Program-made: the position numbers and the translations under genes
Part shown: positions 16,799 through 25,336 of the stretch, piece by piece
Layout of the letters: each line of letters begins with the position of its first letter
Position numbering within the stretch: the stretch's first letter is position 1
Source: Deltaproteobacteria bacterium
GTDB taxonomy: Bacteria; Desulfobacterota; DSM-4660; Desulfatiglandales; HGW-15
DNA length: 43,993 nucleotides
Assembly (NCBI GenBank): GCA_016930835.1
Contig: JAFGGA010000038.1
Span: forward strand, 1 to 43,993
Direction: 5' to 3'
The notes under the pieces: model-generated
Seen by the model: only the letters and a program-made list of their open reading frames with translations
Told to the model about the DNA's origin: nothing
Databases searched by the model: none

Positions 16799-18099
16799 AC
16801 ACAGATCATGATCAATCAAGGTTGTTTTTTGGCTGGTGGACGGTAATGGTTACCGGAATCGTTTCCGGTCTGGGAGTGGGGTTCTATTTTTATGGTATTT
16901 CAGCGCTTCTGAAGCCCATATCGCTTGAAATCGGCCTGAATCTGGCCGCAACCTCCGGGGCGGCCGGTGTCGGAATCATGATAGGCAGCCTGATCGCACC
17001 GTTGGCTGGCATGATTGTGGACAGGTTCGGCCCGAGATGGACAATCATTTCAAGCCTTGTTGTCATCGCCCTGGGCCTGGTACTGATGGGTTTCATCCAT
17101 TCCGTATGGGCCTTTTACTTAGTATGGGGATTGCTGCTGGGATTGGGTGTGAGTTTCGGCATGACCATCGCGGTCGATAAGGCCTTGACCGATTGGTTTG
17201 TAAAAAAATTGGGTCTAGCCATTGGTGTTAAATTCGCTGTTATGGGTTTGTTGAATGCCGCGACGCTACCATTGGTTGCCTTGTCTGTCACATGGCTCGG
17301 ATGGAGGATGACATGCATGGCTTGGGCCATTATTATGGTTATGTCAATACCCCTGATATGGGTCTTTGTGAAAGACAAGAGACCTGAGCACTATGGTCTC
17401 CGCCCTGATGGTGATTTGGTTGTTAGGAATCCCGGTGAACCCGGCGTCTCCACTGGAGGAGACCGTATTCCAGATTCTTCATGCCCGGACGAGGAATACA
17501 GCCTCAAGAGGGTCTTAAGAACAAGGGCTTACTGGATCCTGGCCTCCGTGCTTTTTTTGAATATGTACATTTCCTCAGGATTCAATATCCATTGCATTCC
17601 CTTGCTCACTGAAACCGGTATTGACCCGCTCATTGCCGGTGGAATGATGGGCATGATGCTTTTCTTCACCATACCTTCACGCCTTGTAAGCGGATTTTTC
17701 GCGGATTTTATCAGTGTGAAGCGGCTAAACCTGATGACAATACTCCCATTTCTGTTCTACCTTGCGGGGGTATTGTTTTTTCTGTTGAACCCGACAACCA
17801 TTACCACTTATATCCTGCTTATATTGTACGGTCTGGGTCATGGAATGCCCACAGCCTTGATTGTGGTTATCATCAGCCGCTTTTTCGGTAGAAAGGCTTT
17901 TGGTTCCATATTCGGCTCCTGTTTCGTTTTCACGGCGCCGGCGACCCTTTCAGCACCCATTGTCACGGGCTGGATATTTGATGTAACCCATTCATACAAG
18001 TTCGCATTATTGGTGTTTATGGTGTTTTCGGTCCTTGCCATGACGCTTCTTTTCTTCTTAAAGGCCCCGAATCCAAAGGAATATGTCATACCCCAATGA
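16795..18099 (+). CDS. MFS transporter, oxalate/formate antiporter or monocarboxylate-type
   Basis: The 434-residue protein has twelve predicted membrane helices with the MFS loop 2-3 motif GMIVDRFGPRW and an FGWWTVMVTGIVSGLGVGFYFYG start that is common among OFA/MCT-like anion carriers. A hydrophilic loop at about residues 200-240 separates the two six-helix halves. It likely moves a small monocarboxylate or related anion across the inner membrane, but the substrate is not shown. AAAGGAGGATGAACG lies about 40 bases upstream, too far for a normal site. It stands between two cNMP-fold genes, the second of which leads the NADH module operon. Confidence 0.87.
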   Translation: MNTDHDQSRLFFGWWTVMVTGIVSGLGVGFYFYGISALLKPISLEIGLNLAATSGAAGVGIMIGSLIAPLAGMIVDRFGPRWTIISSLVVIALGLVLMGFIHSVWAFYLVWGLLLGLGVSFGMTIAVDKALTDWFVKKLGLAIGVKFAVMGLLNAATLPLVALSVTWLGWRMTCMAWAIIMVMSIPLIWVFVKDKRPEHYGLRPDGDLVVRNPGEPGVSTGGDRIPDSSCPDEEYSLKRVLRTRAYWILASVLFLNMYISSGFNIHCIPLLTETGIDPLIAGGMMGMMLFFTIPSRLVSGFFADFISVKRLNLMTILPFLFYLAGVLFFLLNPTTITTYILLILYGLGHGMPTALIVVIISRFFGRKAFGSIFGSCFVFTAPATLSAPIVTGWIFDVTHSYKFALLVFMVFSVLAMTLLFFLKAPNPKEYVIPQ

Positions 18100-18317
18100 T
18101 GGTAATCTTGGCGCTGCATAGCCAGGAAAGATCTGGATGATGAGATCTTGACGATAATCCGATGAGGCATGGTTGACGCTCACATGACGGGGAAACTCAC
18201 GCAAGGGGTTCCAAAAAACTTGACATCCCGCCGGTGCGGTGGGAATAAGAACATGGACTATGAGCCAGGGTCAGCGATGATGGTAACTGCTTACCTTTAA
18301 GGATAGGGGGACGAGCC

Positions 18318-18785
18318 ATGGATGAAAGAGCTATCCAATCCACCCTCGAGGGTTGTGAGCTTTTCAAGGGATTAGATGAAGCGAGCATCAACGAGATCAG
18401 CGGGTTATGTCTTTCTCAGACATTTCGTCCGGGAGAATTGATTTTTCAGCAGGGTGATTTCGGGGAATACATCTATATTATTGAGAATGGTAATGTATCT
18501 TTGGAACGATTTGTTGATCTGGGGCAACGAAAAGGTCTCGCCATCATTGATTTGCTGGGTAAGGGGCGGGCCTTGGGATGCTGGTCAACCCTATTGGATG
18601 AACCTCACCACCTCATGGCCTCCGCCATTTGTCAAAAACCCACCACCGTGGTTATTTTAAAGGGGACGGATCTCAGGAAAATGATGGTGCAAAATAAGGA
18701 TTTGGGATTTCATGTCATGGAAAAGCTCTGCTTCCTGTTACGCGAACGTATTCAAGCTGCATACGGGGCAATGGAAAAGATCTAG
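18318..18785 (+). CDS. cNMP-binding-fold protein with atypical phosphate cassette (copy 2)
   Basis: The 155-residue protein is a lone cNMP-type beta-roll: CELFKGLDEASINEISGLC, RPGELIFQQGDFGEYIYIIENG, then RALGCWSTLLDEPHHLMAS. As in the paralogue at 15956, the normal Glu and Arg of the phosphate-binding cassette are absent. No helix-turn-helix follows; the C-terminus is a helix ending YGAMEKI, very like the paralogue's YAAMETL. It ends 11 bases before the NuoE-like gene, so it is the first gene of the NADH-module operon and is a plausible regulatory or docking subunit for it. Confidence 0.86.
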   Translation: MDERAIQSTLEGCELFKGLDEASINEISGLCLSQTFRPGELIFQQGDFGEYIYIIENGNVSLERFVDLGQRKGLAIIDLLGKGRALGCWSTLLDEPHHLMASAICQKPTTVVILKGTDLRKMMVQNKDLGFHVMEKLCFLLRERIQAAYGAMEKI

Positions 18786-18796
18786 GAAGGTGTGGT

Positions 18797-19333
18797 GTGA
18801 CCAAACAAAATAATTCGGATGAAGAAAGAATCATTTTAGAAGATATCGAATCCAGGCTTTCATCATTCGGTAAAGATCGATGGAACCTGATCCCGATCCT
18901 CCAGATGATCCAAACCAGGCATCATTACCTTCCTGCCGATGCCATCAGGATGGTGGCAAATTATCTGGATATCGCGGCTTGCGAAGTCTATGGTGTGGCC
19001 ACCTTCTATAATCAGTTCCGATTCAATCCTCCGGGCAAACATCCCATACAAGTATGTCTCGGCACGGCCTGTCATGTGAGCGGTGGGGATATTATCCTGG
19101 AAAATTTTGAGCGTAAGCTGGGCATTCGTGAAGGGGAAACCACGGAGGACAGGGAATTCAGCTTGGAGCGGGTCGCCTGTGTGGGATGTTGCGCCCTTGC
19201 ACCCGTGGCGGTAGTCGATAAAATCGTGCATGGCCGTATGGCACCCAGTAAGGTAGAAGGGTTGCTCCTGGGGTTTCAGATCGAAAAAGAAAAGCAAGAA
19301 AGAGCAAAGCGATCCGATGAATCCAATCTATAA
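18797..19333 (+). CDS. NuoE/HoxE-like [2Fe-2S] subunit
   Basis: The 178-residue protein is the thioredoxin-like 24-kDa subunit type. The helical N-terminus (residues 10-70) contains YLPADAIRMVANYLDI and VYGVATFYNQF. The [2Fe-2S] ligands are Cys87 and Cys92 (CLGTAC) and Cys128 and Cys132 (CVGCC), with the usual x4 and x3 spacing. A GTG start at 18797 follows AGGAAGGTGTG. The gene overlaps the NuoF-like gene by 17 bases. With the next two genes it would form a cytoplasmic NADH-oxidising or NAD-reducing module. It is called NuoE/HoxE-like because no membrane complex I or hydrogenase genes are near. Confidence 0.92.
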   Translation: MTKQNNSDEERIILEDIESRLSSFGKDRWNLIPILQMIQTRHHYLPADAIRMVANYLDIAACEVYGVATFYNQFRFNPPGKHPIQVCLGTACHVSGGDIILENFERKLGIREGETTEDREFSLERVACVGCCALAPVAVVDKIVHGRMAPSKVEGLLLGFQIEKEKQERAKRSDESNL

Positions 19334-21248
19334 CCAACAAGTAGAACAGGCTTTTGATGCTATCCGTCAGGAGGCCATATCCAAGACCAAGGCCGCTAAA
19401 AATGAAGACATCCCGGAGATCACCATTGGCAAGGCCACCTGCGGACTCGCGGCCGGGGCCTTGGACACGGAGTCAGCGTTTAAAGAAGCCTTGGCCGAGC
19501 AAGGCATTCAAGCCCGGATGAAATCCGTGGGCTGCATAGGTCATTGCTATGCGGAGCCGATCGTGATTATTGATCATCCCGCATCGGGCTTTCCCCCCAT
19601 ATTTTATCATCAAGTCACCCCCGGAAAGGCCAGGATGTTGGTCAAGTCTTTTTTGCTGGATCATGATCCGCTGTTCGAACATCTACTCGGGGCCATGCGA
19701 GAGAATGAGATGATCCCGCAGGTCCTGGATTTTCCCCGGTTCCAGTTTGAAAAACGTATTGTTATGGAGCAAAGCGGTTTCATTGATCCGGGTAAAATTG
19801 AGGAATATATCGCCCGGGGAGGTTATTCACAACTCGTCAAGGTCCTTCAATCCGATCCGGAAGAGATTGTCCAGGGAGTGAAGCGCTCCGGGCTCAGGGG
19901 GCGGGGAGGGGCCGGTTTTTTGACCGGTGCCAAATGGGAGTTCGTGAGTCGTGCGGAAGGCAAGGAAAAAGTGATCATATGCAATGGGGACGAGGGTGAT
20001 CCGGGAGCATATATGGACCGAACGATCCTGGAAAGCAATCCCCATCAGCTCCTGGAAGGAATGGCCATTTGTGCCTATGCGGTCGGTGCAGGCAGGGCCA
20101 TCGTGTATATTCGGGCGGAATACCCCCTGGCCGTTCAAACCATTACCCAAGCCATTCAACAGGCTGAGGCATTGGGCCTTTTGGGCAAGAATATTTTAGG
20201 CAGCTCATTTGACCTCGAAGTCGTGGTGTTTCAAGGTTCCGGGGCCTTTGTCTGCGGAGAAGAAACAGCCCTGATCAAATCCATAGAAGGAGAACGAGGC
20301 ATGCCGCAACACCGCCCCCCGTATCCGGCACAAAGCGGCCTCTGGGGCATGCCGACGGTGATTAATAATGTCAAGACATTTTCATCCATCCCGGCCATTG
20401 TGAGAAACGGCCCGGAATGGTTCTCGGAGATCGGCACAAAGACCAGTCCGGGCACGGCCATATTCTCGGTGGTGGGGGATGTTGTTCATCCTGGCTTGAT
20501 TGAGATCCCGATGGGGGTGACCCTTCGGCATCTGATCTTTGACGTATGCGGTGGCATACCCAAAAAAAAGGGGTTTAAAGCGGTCCAGATCGGCGGCCCT
20601 TCCGGAGGTTGTATCCCGGAGGCGCTTTTGGATACACCGGTTGACTTTGACGCCCTGAATCATGTGGGGGCGATGATGGGGTCCGGCGGTATGGTGATCA
20701 TGGATGAAGATACATGCATGGTCAATGTGGCCCGGTATTTTTTGGACTTCACCCAAAAGGAGTCCTGCGGCAAATGCACCTTCTGTCGGATCGGGACCCA
20801 TCACCTGCTGCGGATCCTGGACCGGATTACCAAGGGGGAAGGCCGGGAGACGGATTTGGAGCAATTGGAGACGTTGAGTCAGGATATTAAAAGGGGTTCT
20901 CTTTGCGGTTTGGGGAGGACCGCGCCCAATCCTATTCTAACGGCCTTAAGATATTTTAGGGACGAGTTTGAGGCCCATATTTTTGAGAAACGTTGCCCGG
21001 CTTGCATGTGCAGGCAACTGACGGCCTATTATATTGACCTGGACAAATGCGCGCGAGGTTGTGATGCCTGTGTGGGATCATGCCCCGTTGAGGCCATTTT
21101 TACCACAAAGGATCGAAAAAAGGGTATCGACCAAACGTTGTGCGTGAAATGCGGGGAATGCATGACGGCCTGTCCGGAAGAATATAGCGCGGTCAAAAAA
21201 GTCTCCCCGCCGGATCTGGCGCCGATCGTGGAGAGACCGGATAAATGA
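19317..21248 (+). CDS. NuoF/HoxF-like NADH-binding FMN subunit with extra Fe-S domains
   Basis: The 643-residue protein has an N-terminal thioredoxin-like [2Fe-2S] domain (ATCGLAAGA at 40-48, VGCIGHCYAEP at 71-81), then the NuoF core: FMN/NADH site GRGGAGFLTGAKW near residue 195 with GDEGDPGAYMDR, and the N3 [4Fe-4S] ligands ESCGKCTFC near 482 plus the later SLCGLG. The C-terminus adds a two-cluster ferredoxin (CARGCDACVGSCP, CVKCGECMTACP). This enlarged form is typical of soluble diaphorases in NAD(P)-reducing hydrogenases, formate dehydrogenases and Bam-type complexes. It passes electrons between NADH and the Fe-S chain. Its catalytic partner is not encoded here. Confidence 0.93.
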   Translation: MNPIYNQQVEQAFDAIRQEAISKTKAAKNEDIPEITIGKATCGLAAGALDTESAFKEALAEQGIQARMKSVGCIGHCYAEPIVIIDHPASGFPPIFYHQVTPGKARMLVKSFLLDHDPLFEHLLGAMRENEMIPQVLDFPRFQFEKRIVMEQSGFIDPGKIEEYIARGGYSQLVKVLQSDPEEIVQGVKRSGLRGRGGAGFLTGAKWEFVSRAEGKEKVIICNGDEGDPGAYMDRTILESNPHQLLEGMAICAYAVGAGRAIVYIRAEYPLAVQTITQAIQQAEALGLLGKNILGSSFDLEVVVFQGSGAFVCGEETALIKSIEGERGMPQHRPPYPAQSGLWGMPTVINNVKTFSSIPAIVRNGPEWFSEIGTKTSPGTAIFSVVGDVVHPGLIEIPMGVTLRHLIFDVCGGIPKKKGFKAVQIGGPSGGCIPEALLDTPVDFDALNHVGAMMGSGGMVIMDEDTCMVNVARYFLDFTQKESCGKCTFCRIGTHHLLRILDRITKGEGRETDLEQLETLSQDIKRGSLCGLGRTAPNPILTALRYFRDEFEAHIFEKRCPACMCRQLTAYYIDLDKCARGCDACVGSCPVEAIFTTKDRKKGIDQTLCVKCGECMTACPEEYSAVKKVSPPDLAPIVERPDK

Positions 21249-21331
21249 ATGGGCGCAAGGCACAGGGCGCAGGGCTCAAGGCTGAATACACTTGAATCCT
21301 TGAATCATTGATCTCCATCCGGTAATATACA

Positions 21332-21350
21332 CCCTCCCCTCGCGGGAGGG
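21332..21350. other. GC-rich hairpin between NuoF-like and HoxU-like genes
   Basis: CCCTCCC and GGGAGGG form a strong stem around CTCGC in the 138-base gap between the two genes. No T-run follows, so it is not a typical intrinsic terminator; it may stabilise or process the message. Confidence 0.45.
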
Positions 21351-21386
21351 GGCCAAAACGACAGTGAATGGCTATTGAATATCGTT

Positions 21387-22025
21387 ATGATCACACTTAC
21401 AATCGATAACAGGGAAATTACGGCAAAGGAGGGCGCTACGTTGCTCCAGGTCTGCCTTGATCATGATATCTATATCCCCCATTTATGTTATCTGGAGGGG
21501 ATGGAGCATGCAGCGGCCTCCTGCAGGTTATGCTTTGTGGAGATCGAGGGCGTGGCCGGACCTGTCACGTCCTGTACAACCATTGTAAAGGAAGGCATGG
21601 TGGTCAAAACCGATACGGAGGTTGTTCGCCATCTGCAACGGGCATCCCTTCAGCTCCTACTCTCTGTGCATCATGTGGATTGCGCCCATTGTCCGGCCAA
21701 CAGAAAATGCGCTTTACAGGACATGGCCAAATTCCTCAAGGTCGGTCTCAAACCCAAGTATTTGGAGCAACACCTAAAAGAACCGGAGATTGACCAGGGT
21801 CATCCTTATCTGGATTATTATCCCAACCGCTGTGTTCTTTGCGGTCGTTGTGTGCTGGTGTGCAAGAACAGCCATGATCGACCCTTTTTGACCTTTGCCA
21901 AACGGGGGCTGGATACCGTCATATCCTTTTATGAGGAAGACCGGGCAGAGATGCCTTGTGATGAATGCCTCGCATGTGTGGAAATATGTCCCGTCAGTGC
22001 GTTGATGAAACGGAAGGTTGGTTGA
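21387..22025 (+). CDS. HoxU/NuoG N-terminal-like iron-sulfur subunit
   Basis: The 212-residue protein corresponds to the small diaphorase subunit HoxU or the first part of NuoG. It has a plant-type [2Fe-2S] site (HLCYLEG...SCRLCFVEIEG...SC), the His-Cys3 [4Fe-4S] motif H-x3-C-x2-C-x5-C (HHVDCAHCPANRKC), and two further [4Fe-4S] motifs (CVLCGRCVLVC and CDECLACVEICP). The molybdopterin or large catalytic domain of NuoG is absent. ATG 21387 (MITLTIDNREI) is preferred over TTG 21375. With the NuoE- and NuoF-like genes it completes a soluble three-subunit module that would hand electrons to an unlinked partner. Confidence 0.9.
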   Translation: MITLTIDNREITAKEGATLLQVCLDHDIYIPHLCYLEGMEHAAASCRLCFVEIEGVAGPVTSCTTIVKEGMVVKTDTEVVRHLQRASLQLLLSVHHVDCAHCPANRKCALQDMAKFLKVGLKPKYLEQHLKEPEIDQGHPYLDYYPNRCVLCGRCVLVCKNSHDRPFLTFAKRGLDTVISFYEEDRAEMPCDECLACVEICPVSALMKRKVG

Positions 22026-22031
22026 TGACGT

Positions 22032-23324
22032 CTAATTTCCGGACGGAGGCACGCTCAGATGGCTCTTTGTGAGGATATCCGCCATTTGACGCAGTTCTTC
22101 GGGGACCGCGTGATCTTTCTTGAATCGTAAAAGCGTTTCATAGAGTCGCACTTTTCTTTGCATGCGGTCTCTTTTGACAGAGCCTTTCCCGCCTTTTTGC
22201 TCATGAAAGATGCGGATCAGAAGGTCCGAAATCTCATCTGGTGTGTAACCCCAATCTTTCCAAACTGTTAATTCATCAATAAAATGAGAATAGGCCTCTT
22301 CTCTAAGCGCTTCGATTTTGGGTATCATTTCGTCATTAGCCAATAAAACTTGGTCGGCATGAATAGAATAACCCAAATGTTCCAGCAGATCCTGATCCGC
22401 CAACAAGCTGAGAGGAATAATTCGGGCGCCCAAGAACTCTTCACCGTGACCGGGTTTGACGCGAATCAAATGAAACCCATATTTAAGGGCCTCTTTTGCC
22501 TCCACGTCCTGTTCCCTGACATTGAGACGCGGGATCTTACTTCCCGTCAACCAACCCCGAATCTGCATTCGTCTGAAGCGAATCACCCTGGGGAGCCTTT
22601 GAAAAAACGGTGTGTCAAAAATAGGGCCCTGCATGAGCCAGAGGTCCCCCGCGAAAATGATGTCGTTCGTTGGCCGGATAGGATCATCTTTGTTCTTTTC
22701 AGGTTCCAATTGCTTGGACGGGGAATACAATATGATCATCTGGTCGGGGCTGTGTTTTACTCGACTGTCCGGGCACCCCAGCAATTCCAGACGGCCTTGA
22801 GCACCGATTTCAATGGGCTCGCCGAGCCTGGGAAAGTCGGTTCCACCTATGTTTGTAAAGCCGTCTTGATGGTTATGTTCCACGTACTGGATGTCATATT
22901 TTTGGAACACGGTGGGATCAAAGCCGCTTAGCCACCATCTCTCATGCTTTGGGAGCCGACCTTCAACAAAATCCCTGAAAGCACTATGGGCCATGATCGT
23001 TGCGCCGGACTTCTCAGCCAGTAAATCCGCCAGCCCGCAGTGATCTCGATGGCGATGGGTTATAAAAATCCTTTCAATATGCGTCGGGTCGATATGGTTC
23101 TCTGTGAATAGATTCAAAATCTGGTTTCGATAAATGGCGTCTCCCGCGTCCACAAAGGTGTGTTTGATGGTGCCGGCCTTTTCATAGCTGAACACATAAA
23201 CATTTCCGCCGGGTTGAAAGATGAAATCCGTCAGGTCGATCTGCGTTCCCTCGAGTCTTGTCCTGGTTATTTTGCAATGTGTATGAATACCTTTTTGATA
23301 AGCCTTTTTATCTTCCTGGTTCAT
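22032..23324 (-). CDS. Metallo-beta-lactamase-fold hydrolase
   Basis: The 430-residue protein carries the MBL metal motif HRHRDH within IERIFITHRHRDHCGLADLL and a second-site Asp in IIFAGDLWL. The N-terminal 80 residues include GGNVYVFSYEKAGTIKHTFVDAGD, a typical MBL first strand pair. The C-terminal 130 residues are helical and not recognisable. It lies convergent to the HoxU-like gene with a six-base gap, so the two transcripts meet. MBL-fold proteins cover hydrolases, nucleases and redox enzymes; without a flavodoxin domain this is not a flavo-diiron protein. Function unknown. Confidence 0.85.
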   Translation of the reverse strand: MNQEDKKAYQKGIHTHCKITRTRLEGTQIDLTDFIFQPGGNVYVFSYEKAGTIKHTFVDAGDAIYRNQILNLFTENHIDPTHIERIFITHRHRDHCGLADLLAEKSGATIMAHSAFRDFVEGRLPKHERWWLSGFDPTVFQKYDIQYVEHNHQDGFTNIGGTDFPRLGEPIEIGAQGRLELLGCPDSRVKHSPDQMIILYSPSKQLEPEKNKDDPIRPTNDIIFAGDLWLMQGPIFDTPFFQRLPRVIRFRRMQIRGWLTGSKIPRLNVREQDVEAKEALKYGFHLIRVKPGHGEEFLGARIIPLSLLADQDLLEHLGYSIHADQVLLANDEMIPKIEALREEAYSHFIDELTVWKDWGYTPDEISDLLIRIFHEQKGGKGSVKRDRMQRKVRLYETLLRFKKDHAVPEELRQMADILTKSHLSVPPSGN

Positions 23325-23834
23325 GATTTCCTGAGTTCACCTCATTCTTATATTTTAAAGTATCCGCGCCGACAGGCCCGTATCCGGTCTTGAACAGTCC
23401 GCCCGAAAGTCAGTGTATGCACGGGGGGAAAGCCAAGCCAGATCCCGGATAGGTTAATGTTGCCATGGTTGGCATATTCCCCTTGGATGGCGGTCGGGAC
23501 ATCGTGTCTTCCTGAATAACCCGAGCACGGTGGGGATAGCCTATTCCGTTGGCGCGGAATTGTCCATAAAGATCTTTCACCATGTTCATCTCATTGTCTT
23601 CGGCAAGGTATAAGAAAAACGGGTTGATTACAACAGGCAATCTGGTCCGCGACCTGCATACCCCGTGACGGTCCTGAGATATTTGCGGTATTTGGGTGCC
23701 CTTCGACTTCGCTCGGGACCATGAGTTTTTCGAATGGCTTGCCGAATGGCCCGTCGAACAGCCGTCCTACAACCTCTAAATAGATGGCGTTGGACCTGAA
23801 AAGATCTCCTCGTACCCATTTTGTAATCGAATAA
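23325..23834. other. Intergenic stretch; one REP-like hairpin, possible gene remnant
   Basis: The segment 23698-23725 contains CCCTTCGACTTCGCTCGGG followed by ACCATGAG, a sequence type often found in intergenic repeats. A minus-strand frame at 23410-23640 reads like part of a protein (NPFFLYLAEDNEMNMVKDLY) but has no recognisable start or family and may be a decayed gene. Nothing else was recognised. Confidence 0.4.
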
Positions 23835-23894
23835 AAGAGAGGCCTAAAAGATCGATCCCCTCTCTTGACTGTCCCAAAGAAATGATTATTTTAT
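23835..23894 (+). promoter_or_regulatory. Candidate promoter with inverted repeat upstream of hsp20
   Basis: AAGAGAGG (23835-23842) and CCTCTCTT (23859-23866) form an inverted repeat with a 16-base gap. The second arm runs into TTGACT (23865-23870), a possible -35 element, with AT-rich ATTTTAT about 17-18 bases further as a weak -10. It does not match CIRCE. The repeat could be an operator. Confidence 0.35.
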
Positions 23895-23940
23895 GACTAA
23901 CAATAAAGGGTAGTAAAAAACGTTTAAGGAGGTGATGAAT

Positions 23941-24378
23941 ATGGCAAGCTTACTGAGTCTAATACCAAGAACCAATCGTTTTCTGCCTAGCAGAGATTTG
24001 TTTGACGGTTTTTTCGAGGATTGGAACGTGCCCTCTTTATTCGGAGAAGACAAAAACTGGATACCTGCTTTTGATATTACGGAGAATGAAAAAGAATATG
24101 TGGTTACCGCGGAGCTTCCGGGTGTCGAAGCCAAGGAATTGGATGTAACCTTTACGGACGGGCTTCTCACGGTAAAGGGAGAAAAGAAACAGGAAAAAGA
24201 GGAAAAAGGCGAGAACTACCACAGGGTTGAAAGACAATTCGGAACGTTCCAGAGAAGCTTTAGAATCCCGGATGAAGTCAAGAATGATCAAATCGATGCC
24301 CATTTCAAAGATGGTGTGCTGAAATTAACGATCCCTAAAGCGGAAGAGGGCAAACCCAAAAAGATTGAAGTCAAATAA
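23941..24378 (+). CDS. Small heat-shock protein, Hsp20/alpha-crystallin family
   Basis: The 145-residue product has the alpha-crystallin domain from about residue 38 (WIPAFDITENEKEYVVTAEL, PGVEAKELDVTF, GLLTVKGEKK) to DGVLKLTIPKAEEGKPKKIEVK, including the G-V-L-x-L-x-I-P-K terminal signature. ATG 23941 is chosen because AGGAGG lies eight bases upstream; ATG 23935 is too close to it. This ATP-independent chaperone holds unfolding proteins in the cytoplasm. It stands alone. The upstream inverted repeat overlapping the possible promoter may control heat or stress induction. Confidence 0.95.
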   Translation: MASLLSLIPRTNRFLPSRDLFDGFFEDWNVPSLFGEDKNWIPAFDITENEKEYVVTAELPGVEAKELDVTFTDGLLTVKGEKKQEKEEKGENYHRVERQFGTFQRSFRIPDEVKNDQIDAHFKDGVLKLTIPKAEEGKPKKIEVK

Positions 24379-24505
24379 ATCATAAAGCCTGCCTAAAAGG
24401 CGGAGACAAAATAAGAGGGGTGTTGGATGAAAGGATGGATCTCCTTGGCCAATGCCCCTTTTTATGTATTTGACTCACCATGCCCGGTTATTTATACTGA
24501 ATCTC

Positions 24506-24654
24506 ATGCTGGTTCAGAAAAAGGTTTTCGGTTATGCGGGGACCTCTTTTTCAGTTCGCCGCCCGAAAACCGACACGGCCTTCTCCGCGCCTGTTCCGGG
24601 CGGGCAAGCTGCCTTCATTTCCGCGACGAATGGAACGGAGGATAGGCAAAAGAG
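24506..24654 (+). repeat. Degenerate dispersed repeat, copy B
   Basis: This is the partner of 11002-11127 and is about 23 bases longer because of a GC-rich insertion before the shared CGACGAATGG-ending block. It lies just before the DUF374 gene. The short open frames over it (24427-24645 and 24452-24658) do not agree with those in copy A and are unlikely to be genes. Confidence 0.6.
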
Positions 24655-24691
24655 ATAACGGCGCTTAAGCAACTTTGAACGGTTTGAGGAA

Positions 24692-25336
24692 ATGAAAGAA
24701 CGTGTCATCGGTCTTATTGTTTTTATTATCTACAGGCTTTATTCCTGGACATTTCGCTATCGATATCTTTACGAATCCAAGGAACAGTTGGATGTAGCCT
24801 TTGAGGATATCAACAGCAAGGTCCCCCGGCCCGGACAAAATTTTATCTATGCCTTTTGGCATCAGGATGAATTGTCTCTGATTCCATGTTTTGCCAATAA
24901 GGGGATCGTGGCCATGGTCTCCTATTCCAAGGATGGAACGATCATGGACACGGCTTTAAGGCTCATGGGTTATGGTACCGTCCGGGGCTCTTCCAAGCGC
25001 AAAGGAGTTTCCGGATTCCTGTCGGCCTATAAGATGGTTAAAAAAGGATATAAGTTTACATCCGCCACGGACGGCCCTCGAGGCCCCATCTTCAAGGTCA
25101 AGGAAGGGATTATCCGGATGTCGGAGAAAAGCAGGCGCCCTATCTTTCCCTTGCGGGCCTTTCCCCATCACTACCATTGTTTTGAAAAGGCATGGAACAA
25201 GGCCAAGCTCCCCATGCCCTTTACCAAGATTGATATTGTTATCGGAAATTCTCAAATCTTCAGCCGAAAAGGATTGGAAGAGAAGTTAAATGACTTATCA
25301 TCCTTATCCGAAAAAAGTCTCCCCCATCATTGGTGA
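24692..25336 (+). CDS. DUF374 lysophospholipid acyltransferase-like protein
   Basis: The 214-residue protein matches the DUF374 branch of the acyltransferase (LPLAT) superfamily: YAFWHQDEL in place of the usual H-x4-D catalytic motif (His plus downstream acidic residue), SYSKDGTIMD, VRGSSKRKG, and TDGPRGP. One N-terminal hydrophobic segment (residues 5-20) probably anchors it to the inner membrane. Related proteins attach fatty acyl groups to lipid A or other lipids, but the acceptor for this branch is not settled. The start codon ATG 24692 has only a weak GAGGAA site. No lipid A genes are adjacent. Confidence 0.83.
   Translation: MKERVIGLIVFIIYRLYSWTFRYRYLYESKEQLDVAFEDINSKVPRPGQNFIYAFWHQDELSLIPCFANKGIVAMVSYSKDGTIMDTALRLMGYGTVRGSSKRKGVSGFLSAYKMVKKGYKFTSATDGPRGPIFKVKEGIIRMSEKSRRPIFPLRAFPHHYHCFEKAWNKAKLPMPFTKIDIVIGNSQIFSRKGLEEKLNDLSSLSEKSLPHHW

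Noticed and set aside
22032-23324. Flavo-diiron protein (rubredoxin:oxygen oxidoreductase) linked to the NADH module
   Set aside because: The MBL-fold protein has no flavodoxin domain and its metal motif HRHRDH is the hydrolase type; it is also transcribed convergently.
23410-23640. Minus-strand frame that reads like a protein fragment (NPFFLYLAEDNEMNMVKDLY)
   Set aside because: No start signal, no firm family match and a repeat next to it; I could not support a gene call.
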